Origin: an uncultured Clostridia bacterium
GTDB taxonomy: Bacteria; Bacillota; Clostridia; Christensenellales; Borkfalkiaceae
Reading direction: 5' to 3'
Assembly: GCA_947630705.1 (NCBI GenBank)
Contig: CANRIK010000001.1
Location: 1 to 64,000, forward strand
DNA length: 64,000 nucleotides
How positions within the stretch are numbered: the first letter of the stretch is position 1; each line of letters starts with the position of its first letter. A model generated the notes under the pieces. It was not told the origin of the DNA and did not search any database. It saw only the letters and a program-made list of their open reading frames with translations. The translations under genes were made by a program, and so were the position numbers. This document shows positions 15,376 to 23,879 of the stretch, in pieces.

Positions 15376-16509
15376 TCAATTTCCGTCCTCGTCGGAATAT
15401 CTGTGTATTTTACCCTCTTTGTCCTTATATGAAATAATTGTGGATAAATTGACGTTTTCGGCGCTCTTGAATATGTTCTGTTCTATTTCGGGGTCGTCTT
15501 TTGCAAGCATCGAGATGAGTTCTTTTACTTTTTTGCGCTTCGAACCCGTTGAGTAATTGTCATACCTTTCGGAATAATTGCTCTCGGTAAATTTGCAGGC
15601 GCACTGTAAGAACCGCAAGTTATAGTGATCTCTCCATGCCACTATATCCGATTCGCGGATAAGATACATGGGACGTATGAGCCGCATGCCTTCGAAATTT
15701 GCGCTGTCTACTCGCGGCATCATAGTCTGCATCTGCGCTCCGTACAACATTCCCATCAGAATTGTTTCTATAACGTCGTCGTAATGATGGCCGAGGGCTA
15801 TTTTATTGCAACCCAATTCCTTCGCCTTGCTGTAAAGATAGCCGCGGCGCATGCGAGCGCAGATATAGCATGGAGACTTTTCTATATTGAAAACGTTTTC
15901 GAAGATATTCGTCTCGAATATCGTTACGGGGATATTCAGAAGTTTTGCGTTGGCCTCGATAAGCTCCCTGTTTTCCGCGCTGTAACCCGGGTCCATGACT
16001 AAAAATTTAAGTTCGAACGGGAATTTGTTATGGCGTTTGAGTTCCTGAAAGAGCTTTGCCATAAGCATGGAATCTTTGCCGCCGGATATGCATACGGCTA
16101 TCCTGTCCTCCGGCTCAATCAGTTTATACTCAACTATCGCTTTGGCAAACTTTGAAAAAAGTTTTTTCGAAAATTTTTTTCTCAAACCTTCCTCTACCTT
16201 TGCCGCCGTGTCGGCGGACATGTCGGATATGCGATATTTCATCCATTGCGCATAACCTCCGTAAAGTTCGCATGCGTCGAAACCGCGAGCGACAAACCTA
16301 TTCACCGCCTCTCGGCTCGTTTTGCCGTTCCGACAATATACCACAAGTTTTTTATTTTCGGGCAAATTGCAATCGGAAATGCTATCGAAAGGAACGTTTA
16401 TTGCTCCCGAAATATGCCCGTATTCATATGAGCCCGAATCTCTGACGTCGATAAGCAAAATTTCCGAGCTATCGAGTTTTGACAATTCCTCGCATGTAAT
16501 GGATTCCAC
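15376..16509 (-). CDS. Rhodanese-TtcA fusion (tRNA 2-thiolation type PP-loop ATPase)
   Basis: About 377 residues. Residues 1-95 are a rhodanese domain: ILLIDVRD, EYGHISGAINVPF and the active-site loop VVYCRNGKTS (Cys about 59). Residues 125-330 are a TtcA-like N-type ATP pyrophosphatase: VCISGGKDSMLM (PP-loop about 142-147), the Cys pair CYIC (about 214-217) with RMRRGYLY, LGHHYDDVIET, and a later CAC (about 303-305), the cysteines that can hold a 4Fe-4S cluster. The rhodanese domain likely hands sulfur to the thiolase half. Start: GTG at 16509 has GGGAG in front; an ATG at 16557 in the same frame has none. Confidence 0.85.
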   Translation of the reverse strand: MESITCEELSKLDSSEILLIDVRDSGSYEYGHISGAINVPFDSISDCNLPENKKLVVYCRNGKTSREAVNRFVARGFDACELYGGYAQWMKYRISDMSADTAAKVEEGLRKKFSKKLFSKFAKAIVEYKLIEPEDRIAVCISGGKDSMLMAKLFQELKRHNKFPFELKFLVMDPGYSAENRELIEANAKLLNIPVTIFETNIFENVFNIEKSPCYICARMRRGYLYSKAKELGCNKIALGHHYDDVIETILMGMLYGAQMQTMMPRVDSANFEGMRLIRPMYLIRESDIVAWRDHYNLRFLQCACKFTESNYSERYDNYSTGSKRKKVKELISMLAKDDPEIEQNIFKSAENVNLSTIISYKDKEGKIHRYSDEDGN

Positions 16510-16612
16510 GTTACGTCTCCCGTCCGCCGTTTCGTTTACTTCCCACTCATTATACATTGAAGAATTTTTTAAGTCAACTCAAACGGGCAAGACGGCAGTT
16601 TACCGAACATAT

Positions 16613-16696
16613 ATTAATTAAAGGGTATTAATTAACGGTTTTAATTATCGGATTTCAATCGACGGAAATTAATTATAGAGTTAAATTATCGAGGTG
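16613..16696 (+). repeat. Degenerate 14-bp tandem repeat upstream of the SPOR-like gene
   Basis: Six consecutive 14-mers of the pattern wTTAATTAnCGGnT: attaattaaagggt, attaattaacggtt, ttaattatcggatt, tcaatcgacggaaa, ttaattatagagtt, aaattatcgaggtg. The last one contains the GAGGTG ribosome site of the gene at 16707. Confidence 0.6.
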
Positions 16697-16706
16697 AGAC
16701 AAAACC

Positions 16707-17384
16707 ATGCGTGCGGAGACAAAAAACTTATTGCCTTTTATAATTTCCGTTTCGGCGGCGGTGCTGGCGACCGTGGGAGTCGTGCTGTATGCCGCGGTTT
16801 TTTCAAATAGGCAACTGACGTTCGACGCGTCATATTACTTTGTATGTTACGCCATACGCGATAACGCGCTCTCCGCCGACGCCATTTCAACTACCGTTTC
16901 AAACTACGGGGGCGCCGGATATGTGCTCGGATACGACGGTGATTTTTACGTCACGGTTGCTTGTTACTACAATGAAAGCGAAGCCGAAACAGTAAGGCAA
17001 AATCTTCTGAAACGTGGATTGCAGTGCTCGGTTTTGAACATAAAGACTAACGAATATCATTTTGCCAACGCCGACGCGAAAAACGGCAAGCTGTTTTCGG
17101 GCAATCTGAACACCTTGGATTCGCTTTCGCGTATATGCTACGAATGTGCAAACCAACTTGACACGGGCAAGTATTCGCAGGCCGAAGCAGAGGCCGTTTT
17201 AGAAGATATCGAGGACGGACTGCAAGGTCTGAAAAAAGCTAATCCGAATAATTGCTTTACAGACGAAATCAAAAGGCTTATTGCCGAATGTGAAACGACG
17301 AAAAGAGATTACATTTATTCAAAAGATATGCGAAAATTGCAGATTGCCATATTAGATTGCATAATAAATATAGATATGGGGTAA
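16707..17384 (+). CDS. Membrane-anchored protein with SPOR-like domain
   Basis: 225 residues with a ribosome site (GAGGTGAG) 11 nt upstream. There is one N-terminal membrane segment (about 9-33, LLPFIISVSAAVLATVGVVLYAAVF), then an outside domain. Residues 43-112 (YYFVCYAI ... GGAGYVLGYDGDFYVTVACYYNESEAETVRQNLLKRGLQCSVLNI) have the beta-alpha-beta pattern of SPOR domains that bind denuded peptidoglycan. The rest is helical. The next gene is a polysaccharide deacetylase, which suggests a cell-wall role in division or sporulation. The SPOR call is by pattern only. Confidence 0.65.
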   Translation: MRAETKNLLPFIISVSAAVLATVGVVLYAAVFSNRQLTFDASYYFVCYAIRDNALSADAISTTVSNYGGAGYVLGYDGDFYVTVACYYNESEAETVRQNLLKRGLQCSVLNIKTNEYHFANADAKNGKLFSGNLNTLDSLSRICYECANQLDTGKYSQAEAEAVLEDIEDGLQGLKKANPNNCFTDEIKRLIAECETTKRDYIYSKDMRKLQIAILDCIINIDMG

Positions 17385-17484
17385 GGTTTTTTCTTTCAGT
17401 GTGTAAAATTTTTAATTGAATAGAAAAATTCAAATATTGTTTTGAGAGTATTTTAAATAAGCGCAATCTGCACATAATAGCGAT

Positions 17485-18171
17485 ATGAACAGACGATTTG
17501 CCGCTGTTGCAGCGCTCATAATTGTTGTCGCGCTGTTTGCCGCGCTTTTGGAAAATTACTTCAAAAATCCCACCGTCCCCACCTTTGCAAGCGAATATTC
17601 AAAGGATATATATCTGACTTTCGACGACGGACCGAGCGACAAGGTGACGCCGAAAATTCTGGACGTTTTAAAAGAGGAAAACGTTAAGGCGACTTTCTTT
17701 ATCGTTGGAAGTCAGGCCGAAAAGCGAAAAGATATAGTTAAAAGGATATATGACGAAGGACATTCCGTAGGAGTGCACTCCTACTCTCATAAATACGACG
17801 AAGTTTACTCTTCGCCGGAAAAACTTATCGATGACTTGGAAAAGTGCAACGACGTGATATGCAGAATTACCGGAGAATATGCGAATATTTACAGATTCCC
17901 CGGGGGAAGTTTTAACGTTAAAAAAGAATTTACGGACTCCGTTAAGAAAGAGGGATACAAATTCGTGGATTGGAACGCTTCTTTCAGAGATTGCGAACTG
18001 AAAGACGCGACGTCGGAAAACCTTTACTCCGCCGCCGTCTCCACCGCTGCCGACAAAAGCAGAATTGTCATGCTCGCGCACGACACTTCGGATAAATTGA
18101 CTACCGTGGGAGCGCTGAAAAAAGTTATTCGGTATTTTAAGAGCCGCGGTTACAATTTCAGAAAATTTTAA
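17485..18171 (+). CDS. Polysaccharide (peptidoglycan) deacetylase, PdaB-like
   Basis: 228 residues with an N-terminal membrane segment (about 4-24) and then a NodB-fold catalytic domain, so it acts at the cell surface on N-acetyl groups of glycans. Motifs: YLTFDDGPSDKVTPKIL (catalytic Asp-Asp, about 49-65), SVGVHSYSHK (His-x4-His metal site), YRFPGGSF, DWNASFRD, and VMLAHD (base His). Length and anchor fit the sporulation deacetylases PdaA/PdaB. The ribosome site is weak. It ends in a terminator shared with pyrE on the other strand. Confidence 0.9.
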   Translation: MNRRFAAVAALIIVVALFAALLENYFKNPTVPTFASEYSKDIYLTFDDGPSDKVTPKILDVLKEENVKATFFIVGSQAEKRKDIVKRIYDEGHSVGVHSYSHKYDEVYSSPEKLIDDLEKCNDVICRITGEYANIYRFPGGSFNVKKEFTDSVKKEGYKFVDWNASFRDCELKDATSENLYSAAVSTAADKSRIVMLAHDTSDKLTTVGALKKVIRYFKSRGYNFRKF

Positions 18172-18206
18172 AAGCCCCGTGCGGCGAAATCCGCACAGGG
18201 CTTTTA
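18170..18206. terminator. Bidirectional terminator between deacetylase and pyr operon
   Basis: AAAGCCCCGTGCGG / CCGCACAGGGCTTT stem; T-rich on the plus side and A-rich before it, so usable from both sides. Confidence 0.8.
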
Positions 18207-18222
18207 TTAATTCTGCAATCTG

Positions 18223-18879
18223 TCAATCCACGCCGTATTGAGCGCGATACTCTTTCATTTTGCCGAGATAATCTTTACCGTCGATTATTCCCTCTTCTAT
18301 CGCCTCGATAATGTCGGCAATCGTAACAATGGGGTACACTTTTACGCCGAATTCCCTATATACTTCCTGTACGGCGGAGAGATTGCTTTCGAGACCTCTC
18401 TCCATTCTGTCAACGGATATTATCATGCCCGTTATTTCGACTTTCGCGGCAAGCGCGAGTTTCGGAAGCATTTCGCGGAGAGCCTTGCCGGACGTCATAA
18501 CGTCCTCGATGAGAATAACTTTCTCGCCGTCCGTAAGCTGTTTGCCGACAAAGAGACCGCCTTCTCCGTGGTCCTTTACCTCTTTTCTGTCAAACGTATA
18601 ATTCATATCTATGCCGTGGTTGGAATAGAGCGCAACGGCTGTCGTTACGGCGAGCGGAATACCCTTATACGCCGGACCGACGAGCGTTTCCGCTTTCAAG
18701 TTGTTGTCGACAATGCAACGGGCGTAATATTCGCCGAGTTTCGCAAGCTGCGCGCCCGATTTATAATTGCCCGTATTTATGAAATACGGAGCTTTTCTGC
18801 CGCTTTTCAATGTGAATTCTCCGAATTTAAGCACTCCGTTATCAACCATGAATTTGATGAATTGCTGTTTATAAGTCAT
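18223..18879 (-). CDS. pyrE: Orotate phosphoribosyltransferase
   Basis: Fifth step of pyrimidine synthesis: orotate plus PRPP to orotidine monophosphate. 218 residues. Motifs: LKSGRKAPYFINTGNY (N-terminal orotate/PRPP loop), the catalytic flexible loop DRKEVKDHGEGG, and the PRPP signature VILIEDVMTSGKAL (about 121-134). It is the last gene of the pyr operon, 10 nt after pyrD, and precedes the terminator at 18170-18206. Confidence 0.96.
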   Translation of the reverse strand: MTYKQQFIKFMVDNGVLKFGEFTLKSGRKAPYFINTGNYKSGAQLAKLGEYYARCIVDNNLKAETLVGPAYKGIPLAVTTAVALYSNHGIDMNYTFDRKEVKDHGEGGLFVGKQLTDGEKVILIEDVMTSGKALREMLPKLALAAKVEITGMIISVDRMERGLESNLSAVQEVYREFGVKVYPIVTIADIIEAIEEGIIDGKDYLGKMKEYRAQYGVD

Positions 18880-18889
18880 AACATTCTCC

Positions 18890-19801
18890 TCAATTTAACG
18901 TCAAAGTATTTACTATTTCGTTTACGTCTTTAATATTGTGCCTGTCGAGCCATGAATCGATACCGGATATTATTTCCGGCATGGCGTTGCCGTTTGAAAA
19001 ATTGGCCGTTCCGACCTGAACGGCGCGAGCTCCGGCCATCATGAATTCTATGGCGTCCTCTCCGCTCGTAATTCCGCCCATTCCGATGACGGGAATTTTT
19101 ACGGCGTGCGAGGCCTCATACACCATTCTTACCGCGATAGGCTTTATTCCGGCTCCCGAAACGCCGCCCGTATTGTTGGCGATTATCGGCTTACGGCGTT
19201 CGATATCTATGACCATGCCCGTAAGCGTGTTTATCAGCGAAATGCAGTCGGCTCCGCCGTCCTCCGCCGCACGCGCGTTAGTCGAGATGCTCTCCACGTT
19301 GGGAGAAAGTTTTACGATCAGCGGAGTTTTCGAAAGGCCTTTTTTGGAAATTTTCGTAACTTCGCAAATATTTTCCGGCCTGATGCCGAGAGCCATGCCG
19401 CCGGCGTGTACGTTGGGGCATGAAATATTGAGTTCCACCATGTCCGCAAGTCCGTCGAGACGGGCGCATATTTCGCCGTAATCTTCCAAAGTTTTTCCGG
19501 CGACATTGGCTATTACAACCGTTCCTTTTTTCCTTAAAAAGGGCAAATCTTCCTTGATGAAGTGCTCTACGCCCGGGTTTTGAAGCCCTACGGCGTTCAG
19601 TATGACCGACGAGCCTTCGGCTATTCTCGGAACGGGATTGCCCTGACGGGGTTCTATCGTCGTCCCTTTCGTCGAGACGCCGCCCAAAACGGATATGTCG
19701 TAAAGGAGATTGTATTCCCTTCCGAATCCGAAAGTGCCGCTTGCGGCAATTACGGGATTTTTGAATTTTACTCCGCAGATTTCCACTTGCAAATTTGCCA
19801 T
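18890..19801 (-). CDS. pyrD: Dihydroorotate dehydrogenase, NAD type, catalytic subunit
   Basis: Fourth step: oxidises dihydroorotate to orotate with FMN. The 303-residue class 1B enzyme starts at the ATG at 19801, which shares a base with the pyrK stop (TAATG). A frame continuing further upstream is only overlap with pyrK. Motifs: NPVIAASGTFGFG, NAVGLQNPG, ELNISCPNVHAGG (active-site Cys), KLSPNVESI, NTLTGM, and the FMN loop PVIGMGGI. The neighbouring pyrK supplies the FAD/2Fe-2S electron-transfer subunit. Confidence 0.96.
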   Translation of the reverse strand: MANLQVEICGVKFKNPVIAASGTFGFGREYNLLYDISVLGGVSTKGTTIEPRQGNPVPRIAEGSSVILNAVGLQNPGVEHFIKEDLPFLRKKGTVVIANVAGKTLEDYGEICARLDGLADMVELNISCPNVHAGGMALGIRPENICEVTKISKKGLSKTPLIVKLSPNVESISTNARAAEDGGADCISLINTLTGMVIDIERRKPIIANNTGGVSGAGIKPIAVRMVYEASHAVKIPVIGMGGITSGEDAIEFMMAGARAVQVGTANFSNGNAMPEIISGIDSWLDRHNIKDVNEIVNTLTLN

Positions 19802-20562
19802 TACAACTGCACCTCGTTTATATCGAACACCGGACCGTCGCGGCAGACCCTGACGTTTTCGCCGTCGGAATTCTTGCATACGCAGACGAGACATGCGCCC
19901 AATCCGCAACCCATTCTCTCTTCGAGAGAGACATAGCACGGAATTTTTATTCCGGCTTCCGATAATTTGCGTTTCAGCACCTTCAACATCACGGGCGGAC
20001 CGCAGGCGATAATGACGTCTGCCGCCACGCTTTCGAAGTCGTCAAGATATGCCGAAACAGCGTTGCCCTTTATTCCATAACTACCGTCGTCGGTGGTTAT
20101 CGTAAGTTTTTTGCTCTTTTTAAGCTCCTCTTCGAGACAGACGGCTCCGGCATTTCTGAAACCGATATATGAATAGAAATTTTTTTCGGAACAGTTTTCG
20201 CGTATAGTTGCTATGAGAGGAAAAATCCCCACTCCGCCGCCTATTACCGCTACGTTTTTATAACCGTCCAAATCGAACCAATTACCGAGAGGCAGAAGCA
20301 CTTGCAGTTTTCTGCCGGATTCCACCGTTGAAAGATACTTCGTGCCGTTACCCTTTACCTGATAGCAAACCGATAGGTCGTTGCCGTCGGCAATACATAC
20401 CCCCAACGGCCGGCGGAGAAGGTTCGCGCCGTTGCCCGTGGACAGATTGACAAACTGTCCGCCGTGCATTGCTCCCACGCTTTCCGGAAGGGTGAGAGTA
20501 ATCATATAAATATTTTCCGCAATTCTCTTATTGCTCTTTACAGTTGCGAGTAAATCTTTCAT
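19801..20562 (-). CDS. pyrK: Dihydroorotate dehydrogenase electron-transfer subunit
   Basis: Carries electrons from PyrD to NAD+. 253 residues from the ATG at 20562, which overlaps the pyrF stop (ATGA). Domain order: FAD-binding beta barrel (GQFVNLS, LLRRPLGVC), NAD-binding domain (VAVIGGGVGIFPL, IIACGPPVML), and a C-terminal 2Fe-2S site MGCGLGACLVCVCK ... VCRDGPVFD with four cysteines. It must pair with the adjacent pyrD product (heterotetramer in the family). Confidence 0.96.
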   Translation of the reverse strand: MKDLLATVKSNKRIAENIYMITLTLPESVGAMHGGQFVNLSTGNGANLLRRPLGVCIADGNDLSVCYQVKGNGTKYLSTVESGRKLQVLLPLGNWFDLDGYKNVAVIGGGVGIFPLIATIRENCSEKNFYSYIGFRNAGAVCLEEELKKSKKLTITTDDGSYGIKGNAVSAYLDDFESVAADVIIACGPPVMLKVLKRKLSEAGIKIPCYVSLEERMGCGLGACLVCVCKNSDGENVRVCRDGPVFDINEVQL

Positions 20563-21473
20563 CTCCCGAATTTTCCTATTGCATTCTGTAAATCCTGTTG
20601 CATATCGAGGCATGCCGTACGCGCGGCCTCATAATAGGTCATTCCGCTGTACTCGGGCTTTTTATAGGCGCAAAGTATTCCGCGTGAGGAATTGACTATG
20701 CCGCCCAAACCTCTCTTGTCGAAGCATACTTTGAGCATTTCCGCGCTTCCGCCCTGCGCGCCGTAGCCCGGAATGAGGAAAAACGTTTGCGGCATCTGCT
20801 TGCGCAAACGATCGGCTTCCTCCGGATGAGTTGCGCCGACAACCGCGCCGACTTCGGAATAGCCGTATTTGCCTATATACTCTTTGCCCCATTCGGCGAC
20901 AAGTTCGCCCATCTTTTCATATATGAATTGACCGTTTTCGAGCTTCAAATTCTGCAATTCTCCCGAGGAGGGATTGGAAGTTTTTACGAGCACGAAAATG
21001 GATTTGTCGTTGTTTTTTATGTCCTCGACGAAAGGTTTTATGCCGTCGGAGCCGAGATATCCGTTTACAGTAAGCATATCCGAGGGAAAAGCCTTCAATG
21101 TCTTGTCGCCGAGCGTGGTCTTGCCGAGGTATGCCCTCGAATAGCATGCGGCAGTAGAGCCTATGTCGTTGCGCTTGCAGTCGGCTATTACCGTCATTCC
21201 CCTGCCGCGCGCGTAATTTACGGTATAATCGAAAGCCCGAAGCCCCTCGTAGCCGTACATTTCATAGTAGGCAATCTGTACTTTGACCGCCGGAACTATG
21301 TCGCATACTTTATCGATTATATTCATATTGAATTCTATTATCCTTTCGGCAGCGCCCTCGAAGGTGGAGATATCCTCGCGCATTTCGTCCGGAAGATATG
21401 AAAAATCGGTGTCAAGCCCCACGCACGTGGGATTCTGCATTTTAATGATTTTGTTTATCAACGAATCTATCAT
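20559..21473 (-). CDS. pyrF: Orotidine 5'-phosphate decarboxylase (long, class 2 type)
   Basis: Last step to UMP. 304 residues, the longer subfamily. Motifs: NPTCVGLDTDF near the start, VKVQIAYYEMYG, the catalytic Lys-Asp array VIADCKRNDIGSTA (about 95-108), and the phosphate-binding end IPGYGAQGGSAEM. It overlaps pyrK by 4 bp. Between it and pyrC (21474-21566) is a small hairpin (AGCGACGC/GCGTCGCT, about 21541-21562) without a T-run. Confidence 0.95.
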   Translation of the reverse strand: MIDSLINKIIKMQNPTCVGLDTDFSYLPDEMREDISTFEGAAERIIEFNMNIIDKVCDIVPAVKVQIAYYEMYGYEGLRAFDYTVNYARGRGMTVIADCKRNDIGSTAACYSRAYLGKTTLGDKTLKAFPSDMLTVNGYLGSDGIKPFVEDIKNNDKSIFVLVKTSNPSSGELQNLKLENGQFIYEKMGELVAEWGKEYIGKYGYSEVGAVVGATHPEEADRLRKQMPQTFFLIPGYGAQGGSAEMLKVCFDKRGLGGIVNSSRGILCAYKKPEYSGMTYYEAARTACLDMQQDLQNAIGKFGR

Positions 21474-21566
21474 TTATCAGCCTCGCTAATTTTTTTATAT
21501 TCCTTCGGAATACATTTCCGACGTCTTTCTCTACATGCGGAAGCGACGCATAAAGCGTCGCTCTCA

Positions 21567-22832
21567 TCAATTTGAATATTTTATTTCGCCGTCTACAATG
21601 GTGTACTCGACGACTCCGTTTACTTTATAACCGTTGAAAGGCGTATTCTTGCCCTTCGACACGAATTCGGAGCCGTCGATTACATAACTCTTATCAAAAT
21701 CGACGACCGTAACATCCGCGGAGGCGCCGACTTTGAGCTCTCCGCCTTCAAGTCCCAGAATTGCGGCCGGTCTGCCGCTCATGAGCGCGACAAGCTCCGA
21801 AATACTTAACTTGCCCGTTTTCACGAGATAGGTATAGCCGAGCGCAAGGCTTGTCTCTATTCCGCTTATGCCGAAAGCGGCGGAATTGTACTCAACCTGC
21901 TTGTCCTTTAAGGAATGGGGAGCGTGGTCGGTCACGATGCAGTCGATAGTGCCGTCTTGAAGTCCGCGAATAATTTCGTCCACGTCGCGCTGTTCGCGCA
22001 CGGGGGGATTTACTTTTGTAAAGGTATCGTAAGTAGTTATGATATCGTCAGTAAGAGTAAAATAATGAGGGCAGGTTTCCGCGGTGACCTTTACTCCGCG
22101 GGCCTTTGCGCTTCTTATTATCTCCACTCCCGACCATGTGGAAACGTGACATATGTGTACGGGAATACCGAGGCTCTCCGAAAGGGAAATTTCGCGCGCA
22201 ATCATGATATCTTCGGCGGCGCGAGGTATTCCTTTGAGGCCGGCGACAGTGGAATTATAGCCCTCGTTGACTACTCCGCCATCGGCCAAATTTGCGTCTT
22301 CGCAGTGGCAGAGACATTTCAAATCGAAATCGTTCGCATACTCCATTGCAAGGCGCATTATATATGAATTCATTACCGATCTTCCGTCGTCGCTCAAAGC
22401 CACGACGCCGACGGACTTCATCTTGCCGATATCCGACAGAGTTTCTCCCTTTTCGCCCTTGGTTATGGCGCCTATGGGGTGAACCTTGCAAAGTCCGACT
22501 TCGCTCGCTCTGGCAAGAATATATTTTGCGACTACTGCGTTGTCGCAGACAGGATTGGTGTTCGGCATGCAGCAAATCTGCGTAAAGCCGCCTTTCACGG
22601 CCGCTTTGGAACCGCTTTCTATGTCCTCCTTGCCCTCAAACCCGGGTTCGCGAAGGTGCACGTGAATATCTATAAGTCCCGGGAGCACATACTTGCCGGA
22701 GACGTCAAGCGTACGGCATTTTTCGTCTATTTTATCGGCGACGGAGACTATTTTACCGTTCTCTATGAGCAAATCAGCCTTTCTTTCGCCCTCCGGCAAT
22801 ACAAGCGTACCGTTTTTTATAAGCAATTTCAT
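21567..22832 (-). CDS. pyrC: Dihydroorotase
   Basis: Third step: cyclises carbamoyl aspartate. The 421-residue class I amidohydrolase has the metal site DIHVHLREPGFEGKEDIESGSKAA (about 56-80), CMPNTNPVCDN, HCEDANL, HICHVSTWSGVE, VTAETCPHYF and IVTDHAPHS (catalytic Asp). It overlaps pyrB by 4 bp. The first two steps' carbamoyl-phosphate synthetase is not in this operon. Confidence 0.96.
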   Translation of the reverse strand: MKLLIKNGTLVLPEGERKADLLIENGKIVSVADKIDEKCRTLDVSGKYVLPGLIDIHVHLREPGFEGKEDIESGSKAAVKGGFTQICCMPNTNPVCDNAVVAKYILARASEVGLCKVHPIGAITKGEKGETLSDIGKMKSVGVVALSDDGRSVMNSYIMRLAMEYANDFDLKCLCHCEDANLADGGVVNEGYNSTVAGLKGIPRAAEDIMIAREISLSESLGIPVHICHVSTWSGVEIIRSAKARGVKVTAETCPHYFTLTDDIITTYDTFTKVNPPVREQRDVDEIIRGLQDGTIDCIVTDHAPHSLKDKQVEYNSAAFGISGIETSLALGYTYLVKTGKLSISELVALMSGRPAAILGLEGGELKVGASADVTVVDFDKSYVIDGSEFVSKGKNTPFNGYKVNGVVEYTIVDGEIKYSN

Positions 22833-23758
22833 AGATTTTTCTCCCTGTATTCGGCAAGCAATTTCAATATGCTCATTCTGACGGCAAGACCGTTTGTAAC
22901 CTGTTCCAAAATGTAGCTGGAATTTCCGTCAATAAGAGCCGGAGTAAGTTCGACGCCCCTGTTTACCGGACCCGGGTGAAGAATTATCGCGTCGGGCTTT
23001 GCATATTTGAAACAGTCGGCGTTGACTCCGTAATACTTCGCATATTCCCCGAGAGAGGGGAAAAGTCCGCCGTTCATGCGTTCAAGCTGTATGCGCAAGC
23101 CCATCACGGCGTCTGCGCCCTCTATCGCCTCTTCGCGCGATCTGGCGATATGCGCCCCCAATTTTTCTATGTCTTTGGGAATCATTGTCCCCGGCGCATA
23201 CATGTATACTTCCGCTCCGAGCTTTCTCAAACCGAACAGATTGCTCAACGCAACTCTGCTGTGCTTTATATCGCCCATAATCGCAACTTTCAAGCCTCGA
23301 ATCTTGCCGAAATGCTCCTTCAAAGTGAACATGTCCAACAGCGCCTGCGTAGGGTGTTCGTGCATGCCGTCGCCGCCGTTTATAACGGACGCCCTTACAT
23401 GCTTTGCAAGAAGCGCCGGCGCGCCGGCCATAGGGTGACGTATGGCGATGAAGTCTATTTTGAGAGAATCGAGCGTTTCGCCCGTATCTATAAGAGTTTC
23501 GCCCTTCTGAACGGAGCTTGTAGCCACCGATATGTTCACTTCGTTTGCGCCGAGATACTTTCCGGCAAGTTCGAACGACGTGCGAGTGCGAGTACTGTTT
23601 TCATAGAAGAGAGTGACGAGCGTTCTGCCTTTAAGAACGTCGGTGCTCTTTCTGTCGCCTTTCAGAAACTTTTTGGTTTCGACGGCGCCGTCAAGTATCT
23701 CGCCTATCTCTTCGGCAGAAAGATATTGCAGGCCTAATAAATCTTTTGATTTGAGCAT
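22829..23758 (-). CDS. pyrB: Aspartate carbamoyltransferase, catalytic chain
   Basis: Second step: carbamoyl phosphate plus aspartate. 309 residues with the carbamoyl-phosphate loop YENSTRTRTSFELAGKYLGA (about 51-70), SVQKGETLIDT, IRHPMAGAPALLA, GDGMHEHPTQALLDMFTL, GDIKHSRVALSN and HPGPVNRGVEL. No regulatory chain (pyrI) gene follows. It is the first gene of the operon; a ribosome site AAAGGT is 7 nt ahead. The leader upstream carries a promoter and a terminator-like hairpin. Confidence 0.96.
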   Translation of the reverse strand: MLKSKDLLGLQYLSAEEIGEILDGAVETKKFLKGDRKSTDVLKGRTLVTLFYENSTRTRTSFELAGKYLGANEVNISVATSSVQKGETLIDTGETLDSLKIDFIAIRHPMAGAPALLAKHVRASVINGGDGMHEHPTQALLDMFTLKEHFGKIRGLKVAIMGDIKHSRVALSNLFGLRKLGAEVYMYAPGTMIPKDIEKLGAHIARSREEAIEGADAVMGLRIQLERMNGGLFPSLGEYAKYYGVNADCFKYAKPDAIILHPGPVNRGVELTPALIDGNSSYILEQVTNGLAVRMSILKLLAEYREKNL

Positions 23759-23764
23759 GTGATA

Positions 23765-23818
23765 TTACCTTTGTTTTGAGCAGAAAAAAAGCGGCAAAAG
23801 CCCTTTTTGCCTACACAT
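23765..23818 (-). CDS. Possible pyr leader peptide (17 residues)
   Basis: An ATG at 23818, about 10 nt after the predicted transcription start, opens MCRQKGLLPLFFCSKQR and stops at 23765, 6 nt before the pyrB ATG. The codons run through the terminator hairpin and its U-tract, as in the E. coli pyrL leader. There is no visible ribosome site, so translation is uncertain. Confidence 0.25.
   Translation of the reverse strand: MCRQKGLLPLFFCSKQR
23783..23811 (-). promoter_or_regulatory. Attenuator-like terminator in the pyr leader
   Basis: Minus strand GGCAAAA-AGGGC-TTTTGCC followed by GC and seven T, located between promoter and pyrB, so it must be read through for operon expression. No PyrR-type antiterminator stem is evident in the short leader. 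Confidence 0.6.
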
Positions 23819-23834
23819 TTTGTAAGTCTAATAA

Positions 23835-23863
23835 ATTATAACACAATATATAGCTCTTGTAAA
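23835..23863 (-). promoter_or_regulatory. Sigma-A promoter of the pyr operon
   Basis: Minus strand TTTACA (23863-23858), 17-bp spacer, TATAAT (23840-23835). The predicted start is near 23828. Confidence 0.8.
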
Positions 23864-23879
23864 GCGTCGCGGAAAAAAT

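Noticed and set aside
21541-21562. Terminator between pyrF and pyrC
   Set aside because: A clear hairpin but no T-run follows on either strand, and pyrF must be expressed with the operon.
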